Position numbers and translations under genes: made by a program. Shown piece by piece: positions 19,966-29,345 of a stretch of DNA of 39,776 nt. The DNA is taken from contig JACZVV010000016.1 of NCBI GenBank assembly GCA_022572465.1, forward strand, positions 1 to 39,776, given 5' to 3'. Each line of letters opens with the position of its first letter. Position 1 is the stretch's first letter. Source of the DNA: Chloroflexota bacterium (GTDB taxonomy: Bacteria > Chloroflexota > Dehalococcoidia > SHYB01). The notes below the pieces were generated by a model. That model was not told where the DNA came from, searched no databases, and worked only from the letters and a program-made list of their open reading frames with translations.

Positions 19966-20346
19966 TCAGCCATTTTTGTTCTCGTTTGGCTGTCCATCGA
20001 CCAGCACCGGGCTGCGGCTCCTGCGGTTTGGGAGCCGGAGGTTCGCCGCTTCCAGACGCCGGCGCATCGCTTCCATCTCTTGGTCCATCTCGGCGATGCG
20101 GTCGGTCATGCGAATGATGATCTCGACGCCAGCCAGATTCAGCCCCAGGTCGTCGGTCAAACGGCGGATCTGGCGGAGCCGCTCGACGTCGGCCTGCGAG
20201 TAGAGGCGGTTCCGCCCTTTCGACCTGGACGGCTGAATCAGCCCGGCCTTCTCGTAGTACCGGAGGGTCTGGGCGTGAAGCCCGACGATCCTCGCCGCTA
20301 CGCTGATGGCGAAACAGGGCTCATCGTGTTCGAGGTAACCGACCAT
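19966..20346 (-). CDS. hspR: MerR-family regulator, HspR-like
   Basis: CFAISVAARIVGLHAQTLRYYEKAGLIQPSRSKGRNRLYSQADVERLRQI; located between dnaJ and clp. Confidence 0.87.
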   Translation of the reverse strand: MVGYLEHDEPCFAISVAARIVGLHAQTLRYYEKAGLIQPSRSKGRNRLYSQADVERLRQIRRLTDDLGLNLAGVEIIIRMTDRIAEMDQEMEAMRRRLEAANLRLPNRRSRSPVLVDGQPNENKNG

Positions 20347-20359
20347 AGTTTGGCCCCCG

Positions 20360-21292
20360 CTAGGTCCGGAGCTCTTTGAGGTCCTCGAAAAGCTTGCGCT
20401 CTTCCGGCGACAGCTTCTGGGGCAGTTCCACCCGCATCTTGACATACAAGTGGCCGTTGGCTTTTCCATTGAGCCGAGCGGGCCCCTTGTTGGCCAAGCG
20501 GAAGACCTTGCCGTTCTGGGTCTCCGGCGGCACTTTGAGCACCGTTCTCTTCCCGCTCAGGGTCGGCACGGCGACTTCGCCTCCGAGCATGGCGTCCGCA
20601 AGAGGCACCGTGACCTCGGTATGAAGGTCGTCGCCCTTGCGTTGGAAATGTTCGTGGGGCAACTCAGTGATCACGAGGAACAGGTCGCCTTTGGGCCCAC
20701 CGCCGATTCCGGGTCCGCCCTCTCCGGCTATGCGTACGCGCGACCCGGTCTTCACCCCGGGGGGAATCTTGACCTCCAGGCGACGCGACGAGCCCGACTC
20801 GTTGTTCAGGCGTAGCACCCGCGTGGTCCCTCGCGAGGCCTCTTCCAGGGTAACCTCGATGGGCTGCTCGTAGTTGCGGCCTCGAATCTGGCGCTGTGCG
20901 CCCCTCGGGCCGTGGCCCGCTCCGAAAAACGGGTCGAAGATTCCGCCGAAGGGGTCGTCGCCCTGGAACGTAGTCTCGACTCTGACGCCGCCAGGCCCCC
21001 CGCCACGTTCCCAGCGCCAGGTGAAGGGGCCGCTCCCAGCGGCGCCGGCTTGGGCAAACTGATCGGCCTGCTTCCAGTTCTCGCCGTACCGGTCGTACTT
21101 CTTCCGCGTCTCCGGGTCCGAGAGAGCCTGGTAGGCCTCGTTGATCTCTTTGAACTTGGCCTCGGCGTTCTCATCCCCCGGATTCACGTCGGGATGGTGC
21201 TTGCGCGCCAGTTGGCGAAATGCCTTCTTGATTTCCTTGTCGGAAGCCGACCTGGAGACACCGAGGATAGCGTAGTAACTCTTCTTGGCCAT
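20360..21292 (-). CDS. dnaJ: DnaJ/CbpA-type co-chaperone
   Basis: [41 protein letters not shown]-terminal substrate-binding domain, no zinc fingers. Confidence 0.92.
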   Translation of the reverse strand: MAKKSYYAILGVSRSASDKEIKKAFRQLARKHHPDVNPGDENAEAKFKEINEAYQALSDPETRKKYDRYGENWKQADQFAQAGAAGSGPFTWRWERGGGPGGVRVETTFQGDDPFGGIFDPFFGAGHGPRGAQRQIRGRNYEQPIEVTLEEASRGTTRVLRLNNESGSSRRLEVKIPPGVKTGSRVRIAGEGGPGIGGGPKGDLFLVITELPHEHFQRKGDDLHTEVTVPLADAMLGGEVAVPTLSGKRTVLKVPPETQNGKVFRLANKGPARLNGKANGHLYVKMRVELPQKLSPEERKLFEDLKELRT

Positions 21293-21323
21293 CGCCGTTG
21301 AACGCTCCATCACGTTCTTGTTC

Positions 21324-21352
21324 AGTATACGTCATGACTCTTTGGGTGTCAA
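21324..21352 (-). promoter_or_regulatory. Sigma70-like promoter of the dnaJ-hspR-clp operon (TTGACA-N17-TATACT)
   Basis: TTGACA (21352-21347) and TATACT (21329-21324) with exact 17-nt spacer. Confidence 0.75.
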
Positions 21353-21499
21353 CCAACCTAAAGGGTTATCATTCATGACTATTGATGACATCATAACAAT
21401 CTATATTGATACGAATCATATCATTCAGTGTGCGATTGTTGAGTCATCACGGAGCGACATGAGGCCCCGGAACAACCGGGGGGAGAGGAGTTGGAAGCC

Positions 21500-21631
21500 A
21501 TGATGAAGCTTACGCGAAGTGACTCTTTCAGCGGCATGGTGACCATCACCATTCCCAGGACCGAGGTCGCCGAGGTCAAGACGATCCACGTGGAGCTCAA
21601 GAGCAGGGACGGGGAAAAGGCCAAGGCCTGA
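21500..21631 (+). CDS. Short ORF (43 aa) resembling the C-terminal end of an Hsp20 protein
   Basis: MMKLTRSDSFSGMVTITIPRTEVAEVKTIHVELKSRDGEKAKA; preceded by GGGGAGAGGAG. Confidence 0.45.
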   Translation: MMKLTRSDSFSGMVTITIPRTEVAEVKTIHVELKSRDGEKAKA

Positions 21632-21720
21632 TGCTGCCAAGGGTTTCGGCCGGTGGACGGCTGGAGCGTCCAGGCGACTCCGGCTCACGTTGGCGCGCCG
21701 AGCGCTCGAGCTCCCGCGGT

Positions 21721-22803
21721 ATGATGGATGTGGAGGTCGGTATGGCCCTGTTTCGTACCATGGCCGCCGAGGGTCACGAGGCGGTCGCATTCTTCTCCGA
21801 TCCCAGCGTCGGGCTGCGATGCGTCATCGCCATTCACGACACGACGCTCGGTCCGGCCTTGGGGGGGACGCGCATGTGGCCTTACGCCACTGAGGCTGAG
21901 GCCCTGACCGACGCCCTGCGGCTTTCGAAGGCGATGACCTACAAGGCGGCGCTGGCCGGTCTGGACCTGGGCGGCGGCAAGGCCGTGATCATCGGAGACC
22001 CGGCCCGAGATAAGACCGAGGCCCTGCTCCGGGCTTACGGGCGAGCGGTGGACTCCTTGGGCGGCAGGTACATTACCGCCTCCGACGTGGGCACCACGCC
22101 CCAGGACCTGGAGATCATCATGCAGGAGACTCGCTGGATGCTCGGCCGGCCTCGCGAGTCCGGCGGCAGCGGCGACTCGGCGCCGGCCACGGCCTACGGA
22201 GTCCTCCAGGCGATGCACGCCTGTGCCGACGACGCGTTCGGCGATCCGTCTCTGAGCGGCCGGACGGTGGTCATACAGGGCTTTGGCAAGGTGGCCTCCA
22301 ACCTGGCGCGCCGCCTCAAGGACGAGGGGGCCGAACTCGTCGTCGCCGAGATCGCCTCGCGGGCCCGGGATAGGGCGGCCGAGGAGTTCCACGCCCGCAT
22401 CGTCGCTCCCGACGAGATCTTCGACGTCGAGGGCGACATCTTCGCGCCCTGCGCCCTGGGCGGCGTCCTCAACGATTCGACCATCCCCCGGCTCCGATGT
22501 CGCATTGTGGCCGGTTCGGCCAATAATCAGCTAGCGGAGCGAGCGGACGCTGATCGCCTTGAGGCCGCGGGCATCCTCTATGCGCCGGACTACGCCATCA
22601 ACGCCGGTGGGATCATCAACCTCTCCTTCGAGCTGGCCACGTACGAGCCGGAGATCGCCATGGCGCGGGTGGCCAAGATCCACGACACCATGGCGCAGGT
22701 CATCGCGATTGCCAAGAACGAAAGGCTCACCACCGCCGCCGCTGCCGACTGGTTGGCGGAAGCAAGGCTGAGCGCGGCGCGGGCGATGGCCCCGCGCGCT
22801 TGA
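21721..22803 (+). CDS. Glu/Leu/Phe/Val-type amino-acid dehydrogenase
   Basis: GGTRMWPYATEAEAL, LGGGKAVI, VIQGFGKVASNLA. Confidence 0.93.
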   Translation: MMDVEVGMALFRTMAAEGHEAVAFFSDPSVGLRCVIAIHDTTLGPALGGTRMWPYATEAEALTDALRLSKAMTYKAALAGLDLGGGKAVIIGDPARDKTEALLRAYGRAVDSLGGRYITASDVGTTPQDLEIIMQETRWMLGRPRESGGSGDSAPATAYGVLQAMHACADDAFGDPSLSGRTVVIQGFGKVASNLARRLKDEGAELVVAEIASRARDRAAEEFHARIVAPDEIFDVEGDIFAPCALGGVLNDSTIPRLRCRIVAGSANNQLAERADADRLEAAGILYAPDYAINAGGIINLSFELATYEPEIAMARVAKIHDTMAQVIAIAKNERLTTAAAADWLAEARLSAARAMAPRA

Positions 22804-22977
22804 CGGCGGAGACGGCGGTGCCGACAATGGCGGCGCCCGCACTCGCAACGCGGTTGTCAAGGTTACCGCCGGGCGCGAGGCGACAGGATAGCCTGTGCCA
22901 ACATTGCGCTCTCCGTCGATCGGCGCTTCCCGCCCGACGCCGGTTGACCGTCCCACTCCCGCCGCTGGGAGCCCCAC

Positions 22978-25239
22978 GTGATCATCCTGCGGCGTATGCT
23001 GGCCGTCCTCCTCGGGTGCGTGTTCATCGTCGTGACCGTCGCCACGCTGGTTATCTGGCGGCTCGACGACACCGTCGCCAACGCGGATTTCTATATAGAG
23101 CACCTGGCCGAAGGCGATCTCTACAACTTTATCTATGACGATCTGGCGGAGCTGGCGGTCCAGGAGGTCCGGGAGGAGGTCGACGACCCCGTCGTCGACT
23201 TCGCAAGGCTCGACCGCGACATCGTCGATGCTATCCGGGGGACGTTTCCTCCCGAGTGGCTGCAAGAGCAGACCGAGCGAGTCCTCAGGGAGATCGTTCC
23301 GTACGTTGTGGGCAAGGAGCGCGAGTTCGCCATCACCCTGCCCATCGACGACCGCATCAGGGCGGGTGGGTCGAGCATCAAGCGAGTGCTTCGAGCCGGG
23401 CAGCTGACCCAGGTCCTGTACGACGACCCCATCACCGACGTCATCGACGACGCTCTGCGGGACGCGACCATCCCCTTTGGACTCGAGTTCACGACCGCCG
23501 AGCTCGTCGAATCGGTCCGGCGCATCGCCCCGCCCGATTGGATCTCGGACCAGGTCGACCGAGGCATCGATGCCCTCATCCCGTACATTGCCGGCGACAC
23601 CGACGAGTTCGTCATCCTCATCAGCATCGCCGACCGGGCCGACGTCGTGGCCCAAGAGATCAAAGCGTTGCTGGCGACCAAAGACCTGCGGGGCTTTGTG
23701 CTGGAAGAGGTCGTCGATCCCCTGGTGCTGGAGGAGATCGGCGCCGACTTCAGGGTGCCGTTCAATCTCGTTGTGGACAGCGGAGACGTCCAGCGGGTGG
23801 TGCGGGACGCGATCACCGATGAATGGCTTCAACGGCGTATCGACGAGCTGGTCGACGCCACGGTGGACTTCATGGCGGGGCGCAGCGACACGTTCGCGGT
23901 TGTCGTGCCCCTTGGGGAGCGTAAACCCTTCGCTTTGGACGCCATCGGCCGGCTGATGGATCGCAAGCTCGCCGAGGCGTACTCGTCGGTGCGCCCCTGC
24001 CGTACGGACGAGCTGCGCGGCCTCGACATCGACGACATGGTCCGGGACGGGATCACCTGTCGTATCCCCGGCGTGACCGTCGACGACCTCAAGAGCCAGG
24101 CCGATCTCGACGACTACGATGCGGAGGTTGCGCGGCTGGTTGGCCGGGCGCTGCCCGACGCGTTCACGTTCAGCGAGGCTGACCTGCGCGCGGCCTTCGG
24201 GCCGGCCCAATCGGGCCAGCTCGACGACGTGCGCGAGTGGGTGACCGAGGGTTTCACCGTCACCCAGACGGACCTGGAAGAAGAGGTGGCGAAGGCTCAG
24301 TACGACAACGACTTCGCCGACCCATGGAGCGGCCTCACCGTCGACCAACAGCAGGACTTCATCCGGCGAAGCTCATGGGTGGAGGACATGAACGATGCTC
24401 GCCACAGGGTCAACGGCGGGTTCGTTTACACGCAAGTGGACTTTCTCGATGATTTGGATGAGCTGGATGAGGGCGCCGCGGATAATTTTCTGGATGGCAG
24501 GTCGGCGCTCAAGTGGGTGTTCGGCTGGCGCGTCCTGGGGTGGGTGATCGCTCCGCTCTTGCTCATCGCGGTGGGCCTGTTGGGCGGTCGCAGGCTCTAC
24601 AGCAAGCTTGCCTGGGGCGCCGTGTTTCTGCTCATCGTGGGTCTTGGGGTCTGGATCGTCTCGGGACCGACGTGGAACACCAGTGGCGAAGACGAGATCG
24701 ACCAGCAGTTCGAAGAAGAGATCGCCGACCTCGATAGGACGGAGCTGGAGCGGACGGCCCTGAGGCGCGCCAAGGTTGTCGTCCTGGGGGCGGCGGACGA
24801 CTTCGCGTCGGGCCTGGCAGGCCAGGGGCTGATTATTTTCCTCGTTGGCGCCGTCGCGTTTGCCGGGTCCATCGCCGGGCCTCCACTGGGCCGGGCGGTC
24901 GCGGGGTTGGGCAGGCGGAGAGACGATGAGATCGTCGTGGTCCGTGGCGACGTTCTGGACGACGAGCACGACGAAGAGGTCGAGGAGGGCGAGATCGTGG
25001 AAGGCGAGGTCACCGAGGCGTCAACTTTCGAGATCGCTCCAGAGGATATCGAGGACGCCGCGGATGCTGCCATTGGCGAGCCGGGCGAAGAGGACGCCGC
25101 CACCGACGAGCCCGGTGAAGAGGATACGGAGCCCTCGGTTGAGACGGATGAAGGCGAAGCGTTGGACGATGATCGCGATCCGGGCGGCCCGGAGCCGCCG
25201 GAAGAGGACTCCGACGACCTGTTCCGCCGCCGTGAATAG
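22978..25239 (+). CDS. Large membrane protein with N-terminal anchor, three ~90-aa repeats, C-terminal TM helices and acidic tail
   Basis: Repeat motif (F/W)PP(E/D)W(L/I)..Q.(D/E)R........PY..G....F.(I/V); TM segments; D/E-rich C-terminus. Confidence 0.8.
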   Translation: MIILRRMLAVLLGCVFIVVTVATLVIWRLDDTVANADFYIEHLAEGDLYNFIYDDLAELAVQEVREEVDDPVVDFARLDRDIVDAIRGTFPPEWLQEQTERVLREIVPYVVGKEREFAITLPIDDRIRAGGSSIKRVLRAGQLTQVLYDDPITDVIDDALRDATIPFGLEFTTAELVESVRRIAPPDWISDQVDRGIDALIPYIAGDTDEFVILISIADRADVVAQEIKALLATKDLRGFVLEEVVDPLVLEEIGADFRVPFNLVVDSGDVQRVVRDAITDEWLQRRIDELVDATVDFMAGRSDTFAVVVPLGERKPFALDAIGRLMDRKLAEAYSSVRPCRTDELRGLDIDDMVRDGITCRIPGVTVDDLKSQADLDDYDAEVARLVGRALPDAFTFSEADLRAAFGPAQSGQLDDVREWVTEGFTVTQTDLEEEVAKAQYDNDFADPWSGLTVDQQQDFIRRSSWVEDMNDARHRVNGGFVYTQVDFLDDLDELDEGAADNFLDGRSALKWVFGWRVLGWVIAPLLLIAVGLLGGRRLYSKLAWGAVFLLIVGLGVWIVSGPTWNTSGEDEIDQQFEEEIADLDRTELERTALRRAKVVVLGAADDFASGLAGQGLIIFLVGAVAFAGSIAGPPLGRAVAGLGRRRDDEIVVVRGDVLDDEHDEEVEEGEIVEGEVTEASTFEIAPEDIEDAADAAIGEPGEEDAATDEPGEEDTEPSVETDEGEALDDDRDPGGPEPPEEDSDDLFRRRE

Positions 25240-25295
25240 GCGGCGCCATCGGCCAGGTGGGGGGCGTCGCCGCGTTCGTTCAGGGGTCGGAGCCG

Positions 25296-26708
25296 ATGAT
25301 CGGTGATCCTATCGTCAGGGAGCTGCCCTCATCACCCGCGGAGCAGTACTTTGCTCGCTTGGCCGGCCAACCCTACGCCTTCTTCCTGGACAGCGGCATG
25401 GGCGGCGAACGCCTCGGCCGGTTCTCGTTTCTCGGCGCGGAGCCGTTCCTGGTCATGCGCAGCCGGGGCTCGACGGTGGAGTTGGCCTCGAAGGATGGGA
25501 CGCGACAGTTCCGCGCCGACGCGCTCGACGTGCTCCAGGACCTCTTGTGCCGCTACCGGGTGCCCCGCGGCGCCGCGCCGGTCCCGTTCTGCGGTGGCGC
25601 CGTTGGCTATCTGAGCTACGACCTGGGGCGCAGCCTCGAGCCTGCGATGCGGCGGTCGAGGCCTCCACCCGGCGATGGAGGCGTGCCTGAGACGTTGCTG
25701 GGTTTCTACGACACCGCGATCGCCATCGATCACCTCCAGGGCAAGACGTATCTGGTGAGCACCGGCCTTCCCGAGCCTCCGGGCCCCGGAAGGGCAGCTC
25801 GCGCCGAAGCGCGCCTTGACGATCTGGAGCGCCTGATCGAATCCGGCCCATGCCGCGGGCAGGCCCAGTCCCGACCAGGGCCGGGACGCCTGCCCGTGAG
25901 CAACGTCACCCGGGAGGCCTACGTCCGGTCCGTGCTGCGGGCCAAGGCCTACATCGAAGCCGGCGACATCTATCAGGTGAACCTGTCGCACCGTTTCTCC
26001 ACCCCTTGGTCCGGAGACGCCTGGTCGCTGTATCAGCGCCTCCGCTGTGTCAACCCGGCGCCGTTCGCGGCGTTCCTGAGCTTCGGGCCGCTGGCCGTCC
26101 TCAGCGCGTCGCCCGAGCGGTTCCTCCGGCGCGACGGCGATCTGATCGAGACGAGGCCGATCAAAGGGACGCGACCTCGGGGACTGAACGACGACCAGGA
26201 CCGGCGGCTCGCCGCCGCCTTGCGGGCCAGCCCGAAAGACCAGGCCGAGCACATCATGATCGTGGACCTGGAGCGCAACGACCTGGGCCGCGTCGCGGTC
26301 ACGGGCACCGTCACCGTCGACGAGCTGATGGCGTTGGAATCCTACGCGACGGTCCATCACCTCACGTCGACGGTCCGGGCCCGTTTGCGGCCGGACAGGA
26401 CGTTGACCGACCTGCTGCGGGCGACCTTCCCCGGCGGCTCCATCACCGGCGCGCCCAAGATTCGGGCGATGGAGATCATCGACGAGCTGGAACCGGTGCG
26501 CCGCGGCGTCTACACCGGCGCTATCGGCTACTTCAGCGCGACCGGCGACCTGGACCTGAATGTGGCCATCCGAACGATGGTGCTTCAGAACGGCGTGGCC
26601 CAGTTCCACGTTGGCGGCGGCATCGTCTACGACTCCGACCCCGAGGCCGAGTACCAGGAGACGCTGGACAAGGGCGCCGCGTTCTTCCAGGCGCTGGCGG
26701 GCGGGTGA
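25296..26708 (+). CDS. pabB: Aminodeoxychorismate synthase component I / anthranilate synthase I family
   Basis: IKGTRPRG, GRVAVTGTVTVDELM, TFPGGSITGAPKIRAMEIIDELEP. Confidence 0.88.
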   Translation: MIGDPIVRELPSSPAEQYFARLAGQPYAFFLDSGMGGERLGRFSFLGAEPFLVMRSRGSTVELASKDGTRQFRADALDVLQDLLCRYRVPRGAAPVPFCGGAVGYLSYDLGRSLEPAMRRSRPPPGDGGVPETLLGFYDTAIAIDHLQGKTYLVSTGLPEPPGPGRAARAEARLDDLERLIESGPCRGQAQSRPGPGRLPVSNVTREAYVRSVLRAKAYIEAGDIYQVNLSHRFSTPWSGDAWSLYQRLRCVNPAPFAAFLSFGPLAVLSASPERFLRRDGDLIETRPIKGTRPRGLNDDQDRRLAAALRASPKDQAEHIMIVDLERNDLGRVAVTGTVTVDELMALESYATVHHLTSTVRARLRPDRTLTDLLRATFPGGSITGAPKIRAMEIIDELEPVRRGVYTGAIGYFSATGDLDLNVAIRTMVLQNGVAQFHVGGGIVYDSDPEAEYQETLDKGAAFFQALAGG

Positions 26709-26759
26709 TCTCATCTCGCCGGTTGCCGACCTGGTTAAGACGGAATCGGAATCCGAGTA

Positions 26760-26787
26760 TTGACAAAATGCCGGGGGCGGGCATACT
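26760..26787 (+). promoter_or_regulatory. Sigma70-like promoter (TTGACA-N16-CATACT) upstream of the paralogous pair
   Basis: TTGACA 26760-26765, CATACT 26782-26787. Confidence 0.55.
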
Positions 26788-26838
26788 GCGCTCGATTTAA
26801 GGAATCCGCAATGGATGTAACCGAATCGGAGGTACACC

Positions 26839-27195
26839 ATGCCGATGGCGCAGTTGGAAACAAGTTGGCCTAAAGAGGAGTTATTTTCCCAGGCCATTGC
26901 GATCGTGAGCGACGACGCCCAATGGATGGTTCAGGCCCAGTCCGACCAATCGTTGGTGCTAAGGCGGGAGAAAAACATTGCCTTCTGGAAATTGCTCGTG
27001 TTCGGAACACTATTAGTATTCACCTTAGGCTTTGCGTTGCTCTTGTTCCCATTTCTTTTGATCGGATTTTCGAACCAACAAATTGCTATAACAATCCGTT
27101 CATCGGAAGATAAGACGGCAGCCACAATAAACTTCACGAGCGGGGCCAAAAAAGCTGTTAACACGCTTTTGACTATGGCGCCCAGGCCGGTATAG
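26839..27195 (+). CDS. Hypothetical protein with central TM helix (paralogue 1)
   Basis: MPMAQLETSWPKEELFSQAIAIVSDDAQWMV...KTAATINFTSGAKKAVNTLLTMAP. Confidence 0.75.
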   Translation: MPMAQLETSWPKEELFSQAIAIVSDDAQWMVQAQSDQSLVLRREKNIAFWKLLVFGTLLVFTLGFALLLFPFLLIGFSNQQIAITIRSSEDKTAATINFTSGAKKAVNTLLTMAPRPV

Positions 27196-27432
27196 GCGAA
27201 AGTTCGTGGCCGTTGAGGCTCCGTGGCGAATGGCAATCGGCATCTTTTCTGCCGAAACGCGGGTGTGATGTGTCAGGACCTGACATGAGAAAGTCCCTGA
27301 CGCCGAGAGGGTAACCCTCGGCAGGGTATTGGCACTGGCTAGAACATTGGCATAAAGTCGACGGGCAGGATGGGTTGCGTTACTCTTTCTGGTCATGCGC
27401 GGCAAAGGCGTCCCGCGTTCCGGGAGAACTAA

Positions 27433-27774
27433 ATGCCTATGGCGCACCTCAACACGAGCTGGACACCCGAAGAGTTGATCAACCAGGCAATCGGCATCGT
27501 CAGCGATGACTGGGATTGGCTAGTTCTGACACAATCCGAGGGATCTATTGTCCTCAAACGCGAACGGAATATCTCGCTAAGCCCATGGAAGTCGGGAAGG
27601 CGATGGAAGCATTTGTGGGCAAGCGGGTGGAAGACTATTTTTTTCGGTGTTGCAGACGACCAAATAGTCATAAGTGCAAAAAGGTCCGGAGAAAAGACGA
27701 AGGCAACGATCAATTTCACTAGCGGCGCGAGGCGCGAAGTCAATAACCTTCTGACTGCCGCACCGAAGGCTTGA
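27433..27774 (+). CDS. Hypothetical protein, paralogue 2 lacking the TM helix
   Basis: MPMAHLNTSWTPEELINQAIGIVSDDWDWLV...KTKATINFTSGARREVNNLLTAAP. Confidence 0.75.
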   Translation: MPMAHLNTSWTPEELINQAIGIVSDDWDWLVLTQSEGSIVLKRERNISLSPWKSGRRWKHLWASGWKTIFFGVADDQIVISAKRSGEKTKATINFTSGARREVNNLLTAAPKA

Positions 27775-27863
27775 GCAGCCCAATCCCCCGTCCCCTTATG
27801 AGCTTCGGCCAAGCGGTGCTGGCTCTCTGGCCAGGCGCAGGCTCGCATGTTTGGGATAATGTC

Positions 27864-29273
27864 ATGAGGCTGCGACGGCGCGCTCCCCTGTTGCTCGTTC
27901 TCGCCGGGTTTGGAGCGGTGCTTCTCTCGGGGTGTGCCCTGTTGAATGGCGAGTCCACACCTACGAGTACACCAAGACCGCCGTTGCGGGACTCTTCTAC
28001 AGCAGCGCCTGTGGCGACACCGACGGTTACAATCGCCGTCACCGATGCGGTCTTTCAAGTTGAGCAGACGCTGGAGGTGCACAATACGGGCCAACTCGGT
28101 CTCCGTGTGCGTGCTTCCCCGGCCATTCGGGATGACAATGTCATTGGAAAGCTTTTTGACGGAACCATAGTCGATGCGGAGGCGGCCACGCGACAGGCGG
28201 GTGGTTACACCTGGCGGCGGGTTCGCCTCGAGGGCTGGGCCGCATCGAATTGGTTCTCCCCGCAACCGGCTCCAGGATTGACGGTTCAAGTACGTGGAAC
28301 CCAAACGGTAGGACTCCGCATCCGGACCACGCCTGAGATACAGACGGGCAACATGCGAGGCAAAGTCTACGACGGCACCTGGATGGAGGTACTGGATGGC
28401 CCGCGGTCAGCCAACAACTACCAGTGGTGGAGGGTTAGTCTCCAAGGGTGGTCAGCCATCGATTACCTCAGGGAAATACAATCCGCAACGGGGGACGAAC
28501 CCGTTGTTGCTTCCTCACCGGACCGCCGCTTTATCGTCTTGGGGGGCATGTGCTCGACTACGATAGACTATTTCACGGGTGAATGGATGCCCGGTCTGAA
28601 ACGGTGGTTGTCGGTGGAATTCGATCTAGAAGATAGGCGTCAAGGGGATCCAGACGACCAGGTTATTGAGTTCAGTTACTCCTCCGCCGGATGGAAAACA
28701 ATTTATTCCGAGGAGGATACCTTCGGGCACATTCCCGATGTGGCGAAAAACCTAGAAGAGATTTTCGAGACGTATCCTTCCGCAACGTTCGATATCATGG
28801 GCCATAGTCTCGGCGGAGCGGTTGCCCTGTATTTCGTAGCTACGGCGGATGACTCTTACCGAGTGAGGACTAATTCAGTCATCACGGTCGACAGTCCAGT
28901 CAATGGCATCCAAAGGGCCGAATTCTTGCGGCTAGCCGTGGGTCTGCGCCCAGGCTGTCCTGACATCCCGCAAGTGGAAGGTTTGGCAGCGCAGCTTGAA
29001 CCTGGTAGCCTCGTGCCGTCGGTGATCTCTCGGGTGACGAAAGCCGACTGGAGCGGACCGACCATTATTACCGTCACCAACACCGCCGACCTGGTGGTTC
29101 CTGTGTCCAGTGCAACTCTCGAAGGACCTTCGGTTTATTGCCGTCCTGTTGATGAAAACCATGCACTGAACCCCCCAGCAGCGCACAACGTGATCGTTAA
29201 GGAGCTTCCACGGTGGTTTCGAAACCTCGTGGGAGAAGCTTACGCGGGGCGCTTGGGGAGTCGCTCGTGTTAA
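27864..29273 (+). CDS. Lipoprotein with two SH3b-like repeats and a C-terminal alpha/beta-hydrolase (lipase-like) domain
   Basis: Lipobox VLLSGC; LGLRVRASPAIRDDNVIGKL...WRRVRLEGWA and VGLRIRTTPEIQTGNMRGKV...WWRVSLQGWS; nucleophile elbow GHSLGGA. Confidence 0.82.
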   Translation: MRLRRRAPLLLVLAGFGAVLLSGCALLNGESTPTSTPRPPLRDSSTAAPVATPTVTIAVTDAVFQVEQTLEVHNTGQLGLRVRASPAIRDDNVIGKLFDGTIVDAEAATRQAGGYTWRRVRLEGWAASNWFSPQPAPGLTVQVRGTQTVGLRIRTTPEIQTGNMRGKVYDGTWMEVLDGPRSANNYQWWRVSLQGWSAIDYLREIQSATGDEPVVASSPDRRFIVLGGMCSTTIDYFTGEWMPGLKRWLSVEFDLEDRRQGDPDDQVIEFSYSSAGWKTIYSEEDTFGHIPDVAKNLEEIFETYPSATFDIMGHSLGGAVALYFVATADDSYRVRTNSVITVDSPVNGIQRAEFLRLAVGLRPGCPDIPQVEGLAAQLEPGSLVPSVISRVTKADWSGPTIITVTNTADLVVPVSSATLEGPSVYCRPVDENHALNPPAAHNVIVKELPRWFRNLVGEAYAGRLGSRSC

Positions 29274-29345
29274 CGTAGCCATGACACGCTGGATTCGATG
29301 GCAGACTGATCATCTTCATGTTCTACCCGGGGAAGAAGGCCTGAT

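Noticed and set aside
17509-20379. 956-aa plus-strand ORF
   Set aside because: Antisense to clp/hspR, low-complexity high-GC shadow ORF with no recognisable domain; the opposite strand carries clear conserved motifs.
22531-24348. 605-aa minus-strand ORF
   Set aside because: Shadow of the dehydrogenase and repeat-membrane-protein genes.
25332-26897. 521-aa minus-strand ORF
   Set aside because: Antisense to pabB; no conserved motif.
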